Of a DNA stretch of 64,000 nucleotides, positions 26,001-36,229 are shown one piece after another; position 1 is the stretch's first letter, and the number at the start of each line of letters is the position of its first letter. The stretch comes from Mactromeris polynyma. Taxonomy: Eukaryota; Mollusca; Bivalvia; Venerida; Mactridae. Position numbers and translations under genes: made by a program. The stretch is from positions 1,674,001 through 1,738,000 of the forward strand of contig JASFXZ010000008.1 in NCBI GenBank assembly GCA_032209605.1, given 5' to 3'. A model generated the notes under the pieces. It had not been told where the DNA came from and ran no database searches. It saw only the letters and a list, made by a program, of their open reading frames with translations.

Positions 26001-27375
26001 TTACTTGAACTCAATGATTAAATCACCTGACAACTTACGCTGACATTCTAGAGAACCACTGGTGGTCATATTATTGAGGTTTTGCTAGAGTGGTACATAG
26101 TTGGTAGCTAATAAGACCATAATGTAATAAGATAAAAATGTTAGGGTATACCTGAACAGGTGTAGTTCCACCAAATTCCTCAACCACCATACCACTGATA
26201 CCAGTGAGGAATGGTTCCAGGCATGTTTTACTATAATCTCCCACAGTGTTCAGTGCAGTTTTAATGGACTCAAAGTCTCTAGTAAAGGGTACCAGCTGCT
26301 CCCATAAATATGAGAATACCACCTGAAATTCGTAAACTGATTCAAAAGCTTTGAAATTAAATAACCATATGACAAACAGTTTGAGTGTTGAATGAGAAGA
26401 AGTCTGTCTGCTTCTGTTTCACTCCTTGGTTTTCACTTTTATGCCCATGACAGTCATTAATCACAACCACATCATCTAATGCTCTTTTAGCTTTGTCAAA
26501 CAAAGGGAAGTAATACATTCAGTAATAAACCCAATTTTCTGTAAGAGTTGCTTACTTTGAAGAAACAACTGAGGCACATTTTTTTGAAGGTAGGGGAAGT
26601 AAGTGTGAAAGTTAGCTAAGGTAGGAATGACAGGTGCCTGAAAAACACTTGAAAGCTTTGCTAGCAACAAATGGCTTCCACCCGAGCAAACAACATTGTT
26701 CCGCATGTACCCAATATGAGTACAGTTAGCACTGTCAGATCACGCTATCTGTCTAACGATAGGAACTACTTTTCCTACATTTAAGAAATGGCATTGCCAC
26801 ATCTCTTTCATAGTCTTAGGTAGAATTTTATTTTTCAAACTTCAAAAAAATGTGCCTCTGGTAATTTTATCAAAATATTACTGCAACAATGTAGCCAATT
26901 TAGAACTAAAATAAAAACGACATCAATGGAACAAACTGAGGGTGAAAGAACACATAAGTTGATTGGCATATAAATAAAGTAGTAAGATTTGCTCCACTTT
27001 CACCCCTAGATATTGAATTATATCTAGAACACTATTGTATCCCCTGCCCACCGTATCACATTGCCTGCACACGGGGAACCAAATTGCAAAACGTTACGAA
27101 ACGTGAGCCGCAAATACCTTTACTGAACGCAGGGCAGGTGCTTGTTCAAAACAATCCAGTCAAATATTGACATTCATGTAATAGTTTAAAATCCTTCAAT
27201 CTCAAGTAAATTTTACCAATGAAGTAAATTCCTGTTTACAATTCCCACTCATGAAATCTAATAACGTAGCAAGTCCATGAATGGCCAGATTTTTCCTGCT
27301 GTAATCCTCCTGCGCCTCACTCTTCACTGGTCGGCACATTGACAGTGATACATCCAGAGCAATTATTGTTGGCAT
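16780..27375 (-). CDS. Integrator complex subunit 14 (INTS14/VWA9), complete
   Basis: Nine exons (27217-27375, 26152-26322, 23961-24180, 23144-23306, 21288-21442, 20477-20597, 19592-19671, 18147-18319, 16780-17073) join without a frame break into 511 residues plus TGA, close to the human protein's roughly 518. INTS14 is part of the Integrator complex, which binds the RNA polymerase II C-terminal domain and processes snRNA and other transcripts in the nucleus; it works with INTS13 and INTS10. The N-terminal von Willebrand A domain has a MIDAS-type DVSLS (residues 8-12) and LVTDG (113-117). Family landmarks in order are LWEQLVPFTRD, YSKTCLEP, RLIELNNG, LLTCGHL, SPPTVSRHLVLP, LLHGSLKVE, PYGEDDN, KEKRSYAQ, RHARKLPDK, KELNRVRKAA and MLERECTMLP. 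Start ATG is at 27373-27375, with an acceptor (TTTTATTTCAG) 21 bases upstream, so a 5' non-coding exon is likely. Identification is by recalled family sequence, not alignment, but is secure. Confidence 0.97.
17841..17970. repeat. Direct duplicate block, copy 1 (INTS14 intron 8)
   Basis: About 130 bp sharing TATATCAA, CAATATAACCGCCATGTCAA and CAATGAATGTCTATTGAACA with 18916-19050. The two copies flank INTS14 exon 8 in the same orientation. The block matches no mobile-element type that I recognise. Confidence 0.88.
18147..18319 (-). CDS. INTS14 exon 8
   Basis: Residues 357-414, VEVVSWLGSLNYLSPI to WIKAVGLQ, including PPYGEDDNRTPFPVRPKEKR. Acceptor GTATTTTAG, donor CAG|GTTTGT. Enters in phase 1 and leaves in phase 0, so skipping it would break the frame. 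Confidence 0.95.
18916..19050. repeat. Direct duplicate block, copy 2 (INTS14 intron 7)
   Basis: Partner of 17841-17970; the second half, from CAATATAACCGCCATG on, is almost identical. Confidence 0.88.
19140..19465. repeat. TTAAG-rich interspersed repeat
   Basis: Starts GGTCCCATTTCATTAACTTA and is full of CTTAAG palindromes, with mirrored CTTAAGAAAGTTCTTAAG near the left end and TTAAGAAAAGC near the right. It looks like a decayed inverted-repeat element; the class is unknown. Confidence 0.5.
19592..19671 (-). CDS. INTS14 exon 7
   Basis: Residues 330-357, DDWYGILYSWADSKKKSSLM to LFEP. Acceptor TTATTTCAG, donor CCAG|GTGAAT. Confidence 0.94.
19750..19920 (-). mobile_element. tRNA-derived SINE (family 2), decayed
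   Basis: The reverse strand shows GAGGTTCAATTACCTTCTGG in place of a B box, then ACTGGTTTGTAACCCAGGAAGC and AACTTGTTTCACAGACAATG. The order matches the copy at 24554-24784. Confidence 0.65.
20477..20597 (-). CDS. INTS14 exon 6
   Basis: Residues 290-330. An acidic linker (KTKETEEDESEDG) is followed by FTVLLHGSLKVESMVAVAKV. Acceptor CAGATTCAG, donor AGG|GTAGGT, exits in phase 2. Confidence 0.95.
20700..21070. repeat. GGCCATAACT modular repeat, diverged
   Basis: Two modules carry AAGTCAAGGGCCATAACTCT at about 20826 and 20998, with AGGTGCACAACTTC between them. Related to 21935-22696 but without a clear terminal hairpin. Confidence 0.7.
21288..21442 (-). CDS. INTS14 exon 5
   Basis: Residues 238-290, EGEFVSIHKTVSDKLEI to MKQKQSDKAQ with DIASPPTVSRHLVLPVA. 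Acceptor CTTAACAG, donor CAAG|GTATCC. Confidence 0.95.
21603..21723. mobile_element. CAGTGCAACCTC MITE, shortened copy
   Basis: Left end CAGAGCAACCTCTCTAGAGC after TA; the right end CTCTGGTCACATTG is followed by TA. Internal CATCCTTTGGAAATGCACAT. Confidence 0.75.
21935..22696. repeat. GGCCATAACT modular repeat with terminal hairpin
   Basis: Starts ATGTGTCTATAGGACACAAG followed by ATGCCCCCACTT. Then come four copies of a module with GGGCCATAACTTTGCACTTA spaced exactly 170 bp apart (22073, 22243, 22413, 22583). It ends with GGACGGACGGACAG, GGGCAAATCTATATGCCCCC and TTTCAGAGTGGGGGCAT. The final GCCCCCAC...GTGGGGGC forms a hairpin and also inverts the left-end ATGCCCCCACT. Lies in INTS14 intron 4. 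No coding capacity; the class is uncertain. Confidence 0.88.
23144..23306 (-). CDS. INTS14 exon 4
   Basis: Residues 184-238, DGEVILPESVLGMSSV to YPSPEPFN, containing GLLTCGHLKC. Acceptor ATATATTTCAG, donor ACAG|GTAAGT, exits in phase 2. Confidence 0.95.
23961..24180 (-). CDS. INTS14 exon 3
   Basis: Residues 111-184, VILVTDGSTGIGAGS to ERLIELNNG. Completes the VWA core. Acceptor TTTACAG, donor GGAG|GTTTGT, exits in phase 1. Confidence 0.95.
24554..24784 (+). mobile_element. tRNA-derived SINE (family 2)
   Basis: A-box-like AGTGGTCAAGGGGTAGTG and B-box-like CGGTTCAAATCCC are spaced as in a tRNA, followed by a body with CCCTGAATTAGGAGAAAG and TACTGGTTAGTAACCCAGG. It ends in an A-rich AATCAATAAATAAAA tail. 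In INTS14 intron 2. Related copies are at 19750-19920 and 47501-47716. Confidence 0.82.
25491..25786 (-). mobile_element. tRNA-derived SINE (family 1)
   Basis: The reverse strand begins near GTGGTCAAGTGGTAACATG (A box) and CGCAGGTTCGATCCCC (B box). It then matches 38916-39208 almost to the end: CTGGAACTGGGGCATC, TCTGTATCATGCA, TCCTCCAAAAATCTAAAATG, TAAATAAAAGCAAATACACA. In INTS14 intron 2. The tRNA-like head does not fold as a complete tRNA. Confidence 0.9.
25910..26086. mobile_element. CAGTAAAACCTC MITE, decayed copy
   Basis: Left end CGGTAAAACCTCCCATTAAG after TA, right end TATTATTGAGGTTTTGCT. Internal AGAACCACTGGTGGTCATA resembles the array unit at 12871-13290. Ends 66 bases downstream of the exon 2 donor of INTS14. 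Confidence 0.75.
26152..26322 (-). CDS. INTS14 exon 2
   Basis: Residues 54-110, VVFSYLWEQLVPFTRD to EFGGTTPVQ. Acceptor AATTTCAG, donor CAG|GTATAC, phase 0 at both ends. Confidence 0.95.
26323..27216 (-). other. INTS14 intron 1, nothing recognised
   Basis: AT-rich intron. A minus-strand open frame at 26476-26706 resembles nothing known and lacks matching splice sites. Confidence 0.65.
27217..27375 (-). CDS. INTS14 exon 1
   Basis: Residues 1-53, starting MPTIIALDVSLSMCRPV with the MIDAS DxSxS. Ends phase 0 at donor TTG|GTAAAA. Confidence 0.95.
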
Positions 27376-27559
27376 CTTTCCTCAGCACCTATATTACTGA
27401 AATAAAATTCAAAATCAGTTCACATTTACAAAATGTCTTACTTTTTTGTCAACCAACTCTACTGTACGGTAAGTACGTATGGACAATTTTATTATTTTTA
27501 TGGAAGTAATTGAAAGTTTTTATCAAGATAAGAAATTCCTGCTATGCACCAATAAAATA

Positions 27560-28190
27560 TTTGGGGTGCAGCATTTTTGCTTGGTAAGTAGGTAGACAAT
27601 AAACATGGTTTAATACAAGGTGCAGAATTTTTGCTGGGTAAGTAGGTAGACAATAAACATGTTTTAATACAAGGTGCAGTATTTTTGCTGGGTAAGTAGG
27701 TAGACAATAAACATGTTTTAATACAAGGTGCAGCATTTTTGCTGGGTAAGTAGGTATATAGACAATAAAGATGTTTTAATACAAGGTGCAGAATTTTTGC
27801 TGGGTAAGTAGGTATATAGACCATAAACATGGTTTAATACAAGGTGCAGAATTTTTGCTGGGTAAGTAGGTAAACAATAAACATGTTTTAATACAAGGTG
27901 CAGTATTTTTGCTGGGTAAGTAGGTAGACAATAAACAATTTTACATGTTTTAATACAAGGTGCAGTATTTTTGCTGGGTAAGTAGGTAGACAATAAACAT
28001 GGTTTAATACAAGGTGCAGTATTTTTGCTGGGTAAGTAGGTAGACAATAAACATGTTTTAATACAAGGTGCAGCAATTTGCTGGGTAAGTAGGTAGACAA
28101 TAAACATGTTTTAATACAAGGTGCAGCAATTTGCTGGGTAAGTAGGTAGACAATAAACATGTTTTAATACAAGGTGCAGCATTTTTAATA
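27560..28190. repeat. 54-bp minisatellite upstream of INTS14
   Basis: About twelve copies of a unit of about 53-54 bp containing GCTGGGTAAGTAGGTAGACA and AATAAACATGTTTTAATACA. One copy has an ATTTTAC insertion and two lack bases in the T run. It starts only about 165 bp upstream of the INTS14 coding-exon acceptor, so it sits in the 5' intron or promoter area. Minus-strand open frames of 60-130 codons are artefacts. Confidence 0.95.
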
Positions 28191-29040
28191 TATCCCAGAA
28201 CCGCGGTATTAGCATCTCCTAACTGTGGGGATTGAAACTAAATACTTGGCTCCAGGGAGGAAAATTAGACCCCCTAAGAAGACAAATTGTCTACTCTCTG
28301 TGTGACACCCTGCTGCTCATGCCCTTGGGTAAATATTGATAGGTGCATTACAGGGTTTCATGCTGTCAAATTGGTTTATGGCCCCAGAATTAATACAGAC
28401 TGTCTCTCTTCATGCATAATTTTATTTTACAGTCCTGTGTTGTCCAGAAACCCCCAAATCTTTTTTGAGTTTTTGCTGAAACTTCCTCTTTTATCTGTAC
28501 AGAGGAAATTCTCTTCTCGCATACATCAAAGGTGCTGTGTCTGGATATTTTAGGTCAACCACAGACACCACAAAATGTTTGATGCATTGTAAGTTGAAAA
28601 ATATACATATATATAAATTGGAATCTTTCAAAGGCACCATGTCTAAACTATTTCTAAGTCGACTTATGTGGAAATTGATTCTGTTAATGATATGCACATA
28701 TGTTAAACTGGTGTGTAATATGTTTTTATGAGATAAATGTGTAACATATTGCTGAATATCGGTGTTCTCTGCTGCAATTCAATTGAGGGCTGCTCTAACT
28801 TAAGTAAGCGATGGTTAAGCCACAAGCCTTTTTTAGGGCGGAGTTAATCTACATCAACTAGCTGTCTGGCTAACTTCACAAACAATGAGGAAACAGGACA
28901 CAAATCTAAACAGACTCACACAAAATGAGCAATGCACCCATGTGCGGCTCAAACCAGAAGAGTTCTGTTGGGATGTAGCCTCACAAAATAATCAATGCGC
29001 TCTTGCACTCGGCTCAAACCAGAAGAGTCTATAAAAACAC
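28191..29040. other. No gene recognised
   Basis: Contains a diverged direct repeat of about 65 bp ending in GGCTCAAACCAGAAGAGT (near 28952 and 29011). Otherwise nothing identifiable. Confidence 0.6.
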
Positions 29041-29701
29041 TTAACTAGAAATGAGTCCATAGGACACAGATGCCCCCACTTCAAGCCTAAGTTTGTCACA
29101 AAAGCAAATGCTATTATTCTGCCCATAGTTTGTGAATGTGTATCAAAATCAACAAGTAACCAATTGTACTAATTATGGTGATAAGTCACAGGCCAATAAC
29201 TTTGCACTTACTGGGCATAATCATGCTGGTTAACATTTCTGTAAAGTTTTATGAATCTGGCTCATATTGTATTGGAGATATGTGTGACACAAGATTGCAT
29301 ACTCTGTAGGCTATATTGTAACTAAGTCAAGGGCCATAATTCTGCACTTACTGGGCACAGCCAAACATGAATCCCCAGGTGCACAACTTCACATGCTGGT
29401 TAGCATTCCTGTGAAGGTTTTTGAATTTGGCTCATATTGTATTGGAGATATGCGTGACACAAGATTGCATACTCTGTAGGCTATATTTAACTAAGTCTAG
29501 GGCCATAACTCTGCAATTACTGGACACAGCCAAACATGAAACCCCAGGTGCTAAAACAACACAAGCTGGCGAACATTCCTGTAAAGTTTTATGACTGTGG
29601 CTCATATACTTTTGGAGAAATGAGTGACACAAGACAGACAGACGGATGGATAAGGGCAAATCTATATGCTCCCCCCCCCCCCGTTTCAGAGTGGGGGCAT
29701 A
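29041..29701. repeat. GGCCATAACT modular repeat with terminal hairpin, second copy
   Basis: Starts ACTAGAAATGAGTCCATAGG then ATGCCCCCACTT. It has modules with AAGGGCCATAATTCTGCACT spaced about 170 bp apart (29329, 29500). It ends GACAGACGGATGG, GGGCAAATCTATATGCTCCC and TTTCAGAGTGGGGGCAT. Same orientation and architecture as 21935-22696, with a partial deletion in the first module. Confidence 0.88.
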
Positions 29702-29956
29702 CAAAATTAGCAATGCACTCACTTGTCACAAAAGGGGTAACAAATTATTACTGTTGCCAAGTTCACTCAGTTGCTCAAAATGAGCGATTATTATTATGTC
29801 TACTAGTACTATTCCCTTTATGATACCTTTATGATGATGGAAAATTTGTAAGCCCTGGATGGCTTGTCATTCCCCTCGTTGTCTTGTTGTTCGAGGTCAC
29901 CGGTTCCAGTATTCACTATTTCACACTTAAACAGTTTTTCACTTGCATGTTCAGAT

Positions 29957-30139
29957 TCAAAGCTTAATATGTATGTAGGACATATCGAAACGCTTAGATT
30001 TCCATGCTTTATCTAATCTAGTTTTTAAAGTGTTAACACTCTCGGCACATACAATTTCACTTGCAAGATTGTTCCAGTTACTTACCACTCTATGGGAGAA
30101 TGAGTTTAAGCGAATACTTTTGTTAGCTCTGCCTTGCAT
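29957..30139 (-). mobile_element. LINE ORF2 C-terminal fragment
   Basis: The minus strand encodes RLNSFSHRVVSNWNNLASEI followed by SVNTLKTRLDKAWK and a stop. The F-S-x-R-V-V-x-x-W-N-x-L block with a following V-N-x-x-K-x-R-L-D motif is the standard C-terminus of many animal LINE polymerases. No polymerase domain remains on either side. Confidence 0.75.
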
Positions 30140-30172
30140 TCAGTTATGGCGAACAGAACACTTTGGACCATA

Positions 30173-30320
30173 TTTAGGGACACTTCGGACCATGATTTGG
30201 AGTCACTATCTTTAGGGACACTTCGGACCATGATTTGGAGTCACTATCTTTAGGGACACTTCGGACCATGATTTGGAGTCATTCCGGGCTATCTTTAGGG
30301 ACACTTCGGACCATCATTTA
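30173..30320. repeat. 38-bp tandem repeat
   Basis: Nearly four copies of a 38-bp unit with GGGACACTTCGGACCATGAT and TTGGAGTCACTATCTTTA, starting just beside the LINE fragment. Confidence 0.93.
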
Positions 30321-30329
30321 TAATTTTAG

Positions 30330-33300
30330 TTAAGACTTTGTTTCAACATTATTCATATCTTAATAAATGCTTGTAAATAAATACTTGCTATATCAGTTAT
30401 ATGTAGTTGTAATCTTTGTGTAATTTAAGACATATTTATGGACACTTCAGACCAGATTTACGTTTCTGACTGTTCGCCTTTACTGAACGCAAGGCTTGAT
30501 TCATGTACAGTATACTAAATATCTGTTACTTTTCAAATGTGGATGATACCCATAAAGGCTCGTGTATATTTTCTGACTTTCATCAATTTGGAGTTTAGGA
30601 CTTAAGTAATATTTCATTATTGCCAACAAATCTTTTGTATATAATTATATTTGAATTTCTTAAACCAACTAACAATGTGCAGTAACTCACCAACTGCTCA
30701 CAAATCACACCAAATCTGTAATTTGTGCAATTCTTCAGCTAAGACTGAATTGGAATGGTTATTTTTAAATAACAATAAAATACATACTGACTTACGGACA
30801 TTAAGAATAGACAAGAATGTTATTCCCGATCCATGACGCTAAGGTACTTATCCGAGAACGTATATCCGAAAATGTGTCGGTTAGTGCTTCAATGAAATCG
30901 TAATCAATCAAACGCTTGTTTTTGTGTACTACGCGTCTCTACCGATACATTCTGCGGTCCCCATAACTTTGGTCTGCGATGAACACTGAAACCAGAGAAA
31001 CCAATTTAACTTTAACATAATTTATCAACACTTCGCCCAAATATTATGATTGTATAACAAAACACAATGCACAATAAATATTATTTTTGCGATGGTATTG
31101 TCACGGATATTATATGTCCGTGGTATTATTTAATTTTATACTTTAAAGTGAAAGGAAGATTAATGCTATTAATACAGATGTTGCAATTATTTAGACAAAT
31201 AATCTGCATAACTTATATAAAATAAATTTTAAAAACATTAGGTTTGTTATTCATTTTATTAGTATATTTTTTTTTTTGCAAAAGAGAAATCATTTAGTTA
31301 TTGATATACATGTAATACTTCTAGTTCACTTCAATATTGTATCTTCAACGTAAGACAGCGAAGCATGATTTTTGACAACGTTACACCAACTTTTTCTATA
31401 AGGGAAAACATATTTTCATCCACGGAACGGTCAATAACAATACTAGGGTTAAATCGATTTAACAGTAAGCTAACCGTTATTTGGTATTGATTTCTAGCAC
31501 ATACACAGAAATTGACTAAGCTAAGTTGGCAGGAACTAATCATAAAACGCTACATATCATTTCGGGCAATACTAATCAAAGCACAGAAGGTGCTGTGGGA
31601 CGGAACCACACGTCTCTGTAGCCAAGCTGGCAACTCGTTGCATACTTCCGTTTTGTAACTAAACAGTTTTATAATATCAAAGTATGTGTAAATAGGCCAG
31701 ATGGCTTGCATGGAATATGGAATAAAACAAAAACATAAGACAGAAATGCGAAAATGATTAAAAAATTATTGAAAAAATAGTATTTTTTTTCCAAGTGATC
31801 TTCAATCCGACTTGTTCTAGAAATGCTAGATTTTCAAACCGAAATGAAGAAAAATGGTAAGGAATGATAGTAGAACCTTAAGCTTCTAAAACAAGTGAAA
31901 TGTTTGTCACTTGCACAAGGTGAGATGTACATGTACATAGAGAGATGACAACGTTAATGTTCGTAGTTGTTCATAACAAGACCATAATTATATACTATTA
32001 TAGCAATAAAGAACAACAGCAATCAATTGACATCGATTTATATATATCTTTTAAACGAAGTCTGAACCCGAGAACACTCTTCTATATGCGTTCGCTTAGC
32101 GAATTAACCGCGTTTATAGCGATTACCTGACATTTAAGTCTCGAGATCGCTGCATATCAGTATCTATCCGAAAAAAATGAAAAGAGTCAAATACGCCCAA
32201 ATCAATGGAGGTCGCTAAATGCACACCGTGTAGGCAGGCACGCCATGTATACGCTAGCAACTATGTAAAATGACGAGCATCATACAAGTTAGGTGCCTAT
32301 TGATGCATCTTTGGTTGAATGTCTGTCAACAACAACATTGAAGTCAGGTGCAATGTATGCTCAAACACATAGTAGCAATTAGATAAAATGACGCACAACA
32401 TACGTAAAAGTCCCGCCCATCCAAACGTAACTCCGCCTCACCCATCCATTTTACATGGTGTGCATGCTTATGCGGTGTGTTTTTAGCGATCTCAACAAAT
32501 CAATGCGCAAAAAACAACCAGCGTTACCGAAATCGTCTTTAAACCCTTTGAACTTGATAGAAACAGCTTCACAAGTTCACAAACTACTTTGGCATGTCAA
32601 TTTCTCAACATTTCGTTGTCTTAAATCATTTATGATACTCGCATTACTTCGTTGGGTTAATTTTGGGACTACTTTGTTGTGAGAACTTCGGGAGTGGACG
32701 TTTTGGCTGGATTTCAGTCTTTTTTGCGTTTTGAAACCGGGAACCAATTGATGTATGCCTCTCAAATTCCCACACTACTATAGACGGTACTAGAGCGGTA
32801 CCATCCAAACCATTTATGTAGAAAGCACCAAAGATACAAGTAATCTTATACTGATGAAGCTCTCAGTAACTTTTTAAAACATTTATATCAGAATGGGACA
32901 AAACACAATAAATACATATCATATTAGTAAAAGGAAAAAATATCCCGACAGAAGGAAACAAAATATACATCAATATATGGATAGACATAGCAAACAAGTT
33001 CATTAAAACATGCTAAAATTAATGTACAAACTTGACAATAAATGGAACAACAACGGAAGCTGTAAAATGGACGATTTTTTGCGATGCAAAAGAACGACGA
33101 ATTCCTGCCGGAAATACAACACAACCAACCAAAGAGCGGAAGTTGATTAATTACATGCATGAGATTTAATAGTCTCGTTTATGGTCTGTTCAGGTTCTGT
33201 TTCTTCATTAGCGACTTTGCATTGCTTGTCATGTTCGATGCTGCTTACTGTTATTTAAAGTACATGAATGTACTGATTTATATGTGATATCATTGACTGA

Positions 33301-33819
33301 AATATATTATTTCTTTCTTTTCTGAGTAGCATGTGGTACTCTGCTCATCACGAATCTGTCTTGTGATGACATTTGAATAATTAGAACCATGGCTTAAGAA
33401 CCTCTATTAATATCCGTTTTCCTGCTAATTTTCTTTGACTTCTGATATGTCATCGAGTACATGTATACTTTTGGCTTGACTTCACACACCTTCTTACAAA
33501 TTGTAGATAGTTAACGTTTAATTACCAAATGCGTATGGATAAAACCGAATACTTATGCAGATATTTCCGTAAAGAAATGTACTCTTTCAATAGGTACATT
33601 ATTGCTTTAAATTTTCAGAATGTTGAACAGGAATATAAGATTATCCAAAATGTTTGAACCCGGTTAATAATTATTATTAAGAACATTTATGTCAGATGGA
33701 CCATCGTGTAATGTTTTGTTTAATTTAGTTTATCAAGTGATACAAGTTGTTTCGTTCCTGTCTCATTTCTAGTACCTTCAGTTTCAGTTTAATCGAGTTC
33801 TTGTGTATAGCATGCTATA
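30330..33819. other. No gene recognised
   Basis: AT-rich intergenic sequence. Short open frames at 31331-31543 (minus) and 32455-32682 (plus) match no family that I know. Two loosely similar stretches with AAATGACG near 32268 and 32385 hint at an old duplication. Confidence 0.55.
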
Positions 33820-34010
33820 CAATTAGAACAGACAGTACAGTATCACCATACTCAAGCAAAGAGAGAGAATACGTAACTACAGGGAAAGCCACATACATAA
33901 GCCAAATACATAAGACAATACCGTTATGACAAGTAAATTGTCTCATACAAAAGCCACATACATAAGCCACATACATAAGACAATACCGTTATGACAAGTA
34001 AATTGTCTCC
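33820..34010. repeat. Fragment of the CAGGGAA/AAGACAAT repeat family
   Basis: Carries AAGAGAGAGAATACGTAACT, ACAGGGAAAGCCACATACAT and ATAAGACAATACCG, as in 42141-43260 and 45220-46345. The segment ending in GTTATGACAAGTAAATTGTC is present twice in tandem (about 61 bp). Confidence 0.65.
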
Positions 34011-34874
34011 AAATAATTTCGATCAATCCTGTAGTTTTTTTCTCATTGTATTTAGAGCTAGTTTTGATTACATTGCGGATAGAATAAAGTATATTCAACA
34101 TATTTACAAATGCTAAATGATAATACTCATGATAATGTACAATACTGATTGGAAGAAAGTGCCATGTGAGGGCATATGGACGTGCCATTTGAGGTATTCG
34201 AACCCCAAACCTCATTTGTAATATGCATAAAAATTATGTATACTGTAAAAGGGAGAGTTTTGTCGAATAAAATTTTACAAATCGACGATTTTAGACGTTT
34301 CGCGAGCGGAAACGTTTGCGAATCAGCGAAATTAGTAAATTGTAACATTATATTGAGCAGTTTAGTATATAAATAATATTGAGCAGCCTGAACAATATAC
34401 TTGTACCAACGAGGAAATTCACTCTGGCTGATATTTACGTGACTCTCTCAAATTCACGTCATTTGCAAACATTTTCTCATCTTGAACATAACCACCTATA
34501 CAGTAATATGCCTCTTATGGATTTATAACCATAATTGACATAACTCCAGATACAATTAAAACTGATATTTATTGAATCTAAATTGTTGTTTCAACTAGAA
34601 AGTTTTAGCAAATAATGCCCTGCCAAAAAAGTTATTTTACATTTGCTTTGTATACCTTCTTCACCAAAAACAACCGTACTAAAATAACGTTACGTATTCA
34701 TTTGTAATTTATTTCTGTCAGAATTCCTGATTGTCTAATCATGGTTGTTCTTTCATAAACAGATGCTATGGTATATTGCATTAATGTATTCCACCCATAA
34801 TGGACATTTCTCCAAAGGCAAATGAAACTTGTATCGATTCAATATGTACTATAATGCGGATACAAATTAAAAAG

Positions 34875-36055
34875 TTCATGAATTTTTACCCTTTACCCTT
34901 CGGAAACTAGATGTCAGAGGTTTGGCCATCACGAGACAAAGTGCACAAGAGCTCCGGTTTGTGCGGTCTGTGCATTTGAGGGGCCGGACCATGAATCGAG
35001 GAACTGCCAAGAGAAACCACACTGTATTAACTGCAAAAATTCACATCCTTCTTTTTCTAAGAATTGCTCATCATGGAAAGTTAAATATAGCCAAAATCTT
35101 TCATTTGTAGAGGCAAGGAGGGTGGTGCAGAACCGCCAGAGGGACCAGGCACAGGCTGGCAGTAGTGCTAGCTATGCCAACAAAGCTGCCCCTTTAGCGA
35201 ACAGCCCTCCTTGTCACTCCTGCAGTGAACTTATTAAACTCCTAACTGAAAAATACCCTCAGATTGCAGAGGACATTAAAGGTCTGGCCCCCTCATCTGT
35301 ACAGACACAGAGACAGCCTGCCCCAAAGGTTCCTCCCCCTGCACCAAAAACATCCAATCAGCCAAAAAAACCTGTTGTGCCCGAAAAACCTAAATCCAAC
35401 CAAAACCACATCACCAGCCCCTCCTACTTTGAAACCCAAGGTAAAATCTACACCAGTAACCAAAAAGAACAACAAACCTGCCTCCCAACCCCTTAAAGAA
35501 AAACCTGCAAATCATAAGTCTACATCTCCATCACCCAAACAAAAACCACGAAAAACTAACAATCACGAAACCCCCCCTCAACAACAAGTTCGAATGTCTA
35601 AGTGACATGGAGGATGACAGCGATGGAATCCCTGTCTCAGGGGGTGAGAGCATGCCCTCTGATGAAGAAACTCAGTCTTTTATCTTATTTTTAACTTATT
35701 TTAATCTATTTGGACTGTATTCCATGTAATACGCCTTTCACAGTACATCTTTTTCTTGTCGACTGTGTTGACCTTCAACCAGTCCGTTCCCAATTTTTCA
35801 ATACCACTGACATTAAAAGTCTCTTTGAGACTATACAAGTTGGAAAATTTATAAGCTACATCATAGAGATTGGCTTTTACAACAAGCTATGATATTTATA
35901 ATCTAAACTCTCATATTATACTATATTTACCCCAATTTAACATATACAAGTATATCACGTACCTTTTTTAGTTTCACATATTTTTAACATTTCTTGCGCG
36001 CTAAATGACCAAAGCTGTCGATGCGCCATAAAACGACATATAACTAACTAACTAA
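34875..36055 (+). mobile_element. Internally deleted LINE: ORF1 joined to the ORF2 C-terminus and 3' tail
   Basis: A Gag-like ORF1 segment runs from about 34905 with RCQRFGHHETKC, APVCAVCAFEGPDH, CINCKNSHPSFSKNC and NLSFVEARRVV. These are the jockey/I-type nucleic-acid-binding knuckles, though the first cysteine of knuckle 1 seems lost. A proline- and lysine-rich tail follows, crossed by frame breaks near 35490. An acidic end (SDMEDDSDG, MPSDEETQSF) is followed at once by the last part of ORF2: DCIPCNTPFTVHLFLVDC (CCHC) and FISYIIEIGFYNKL with a stop at 35890-35892. The 3' end contains GCGCTAAATGACCAAAGCTG, TCGATGCGCCATAAAAC and a TAAC repeat tail. Endonuclease and reverse transcriptase are absent. 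Confidence 0.82.
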
Positions 36056-36085
36056 CTAACTAACCTAATGATCCCAATTTGTACC

Positions 36086-36218
36086 CACTATATTTACACC
36101 AATTTAACATATACAAGTATATGTCGTAAACCTTTTTAGTTTCACATGTTTTTTACATTCCTTGCGCGCTAAATGACCGAAGCTGTCGATGCGCCATAAA
36201 ACCACATATAAATAAATA
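36086..36218 (+). mobile_element. Second copy of the LINE 3' end
   Basis: Repeats the preceding element's last ~130 bp (CAATTTAACATATACAAGTA, GCGCTAAATGACCGAAGCTG, TCGATGCGCCATAAAACCAC) with a different tail (TAAATAAATAAAT). Either a separate severely truncated insertion or a tandem 3' duplication. Confidence 0.85.
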
Positions 36219-36229
36219 AATCTTCGGAA

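Noticed and set aside
27498..28160. Minus-strand open frames of 60-130 codons (YCLPTYPAKILHLVLKH type)
   Set aside because: Translation of the 54-bp minisatellite; no coding signal outside the repeat.
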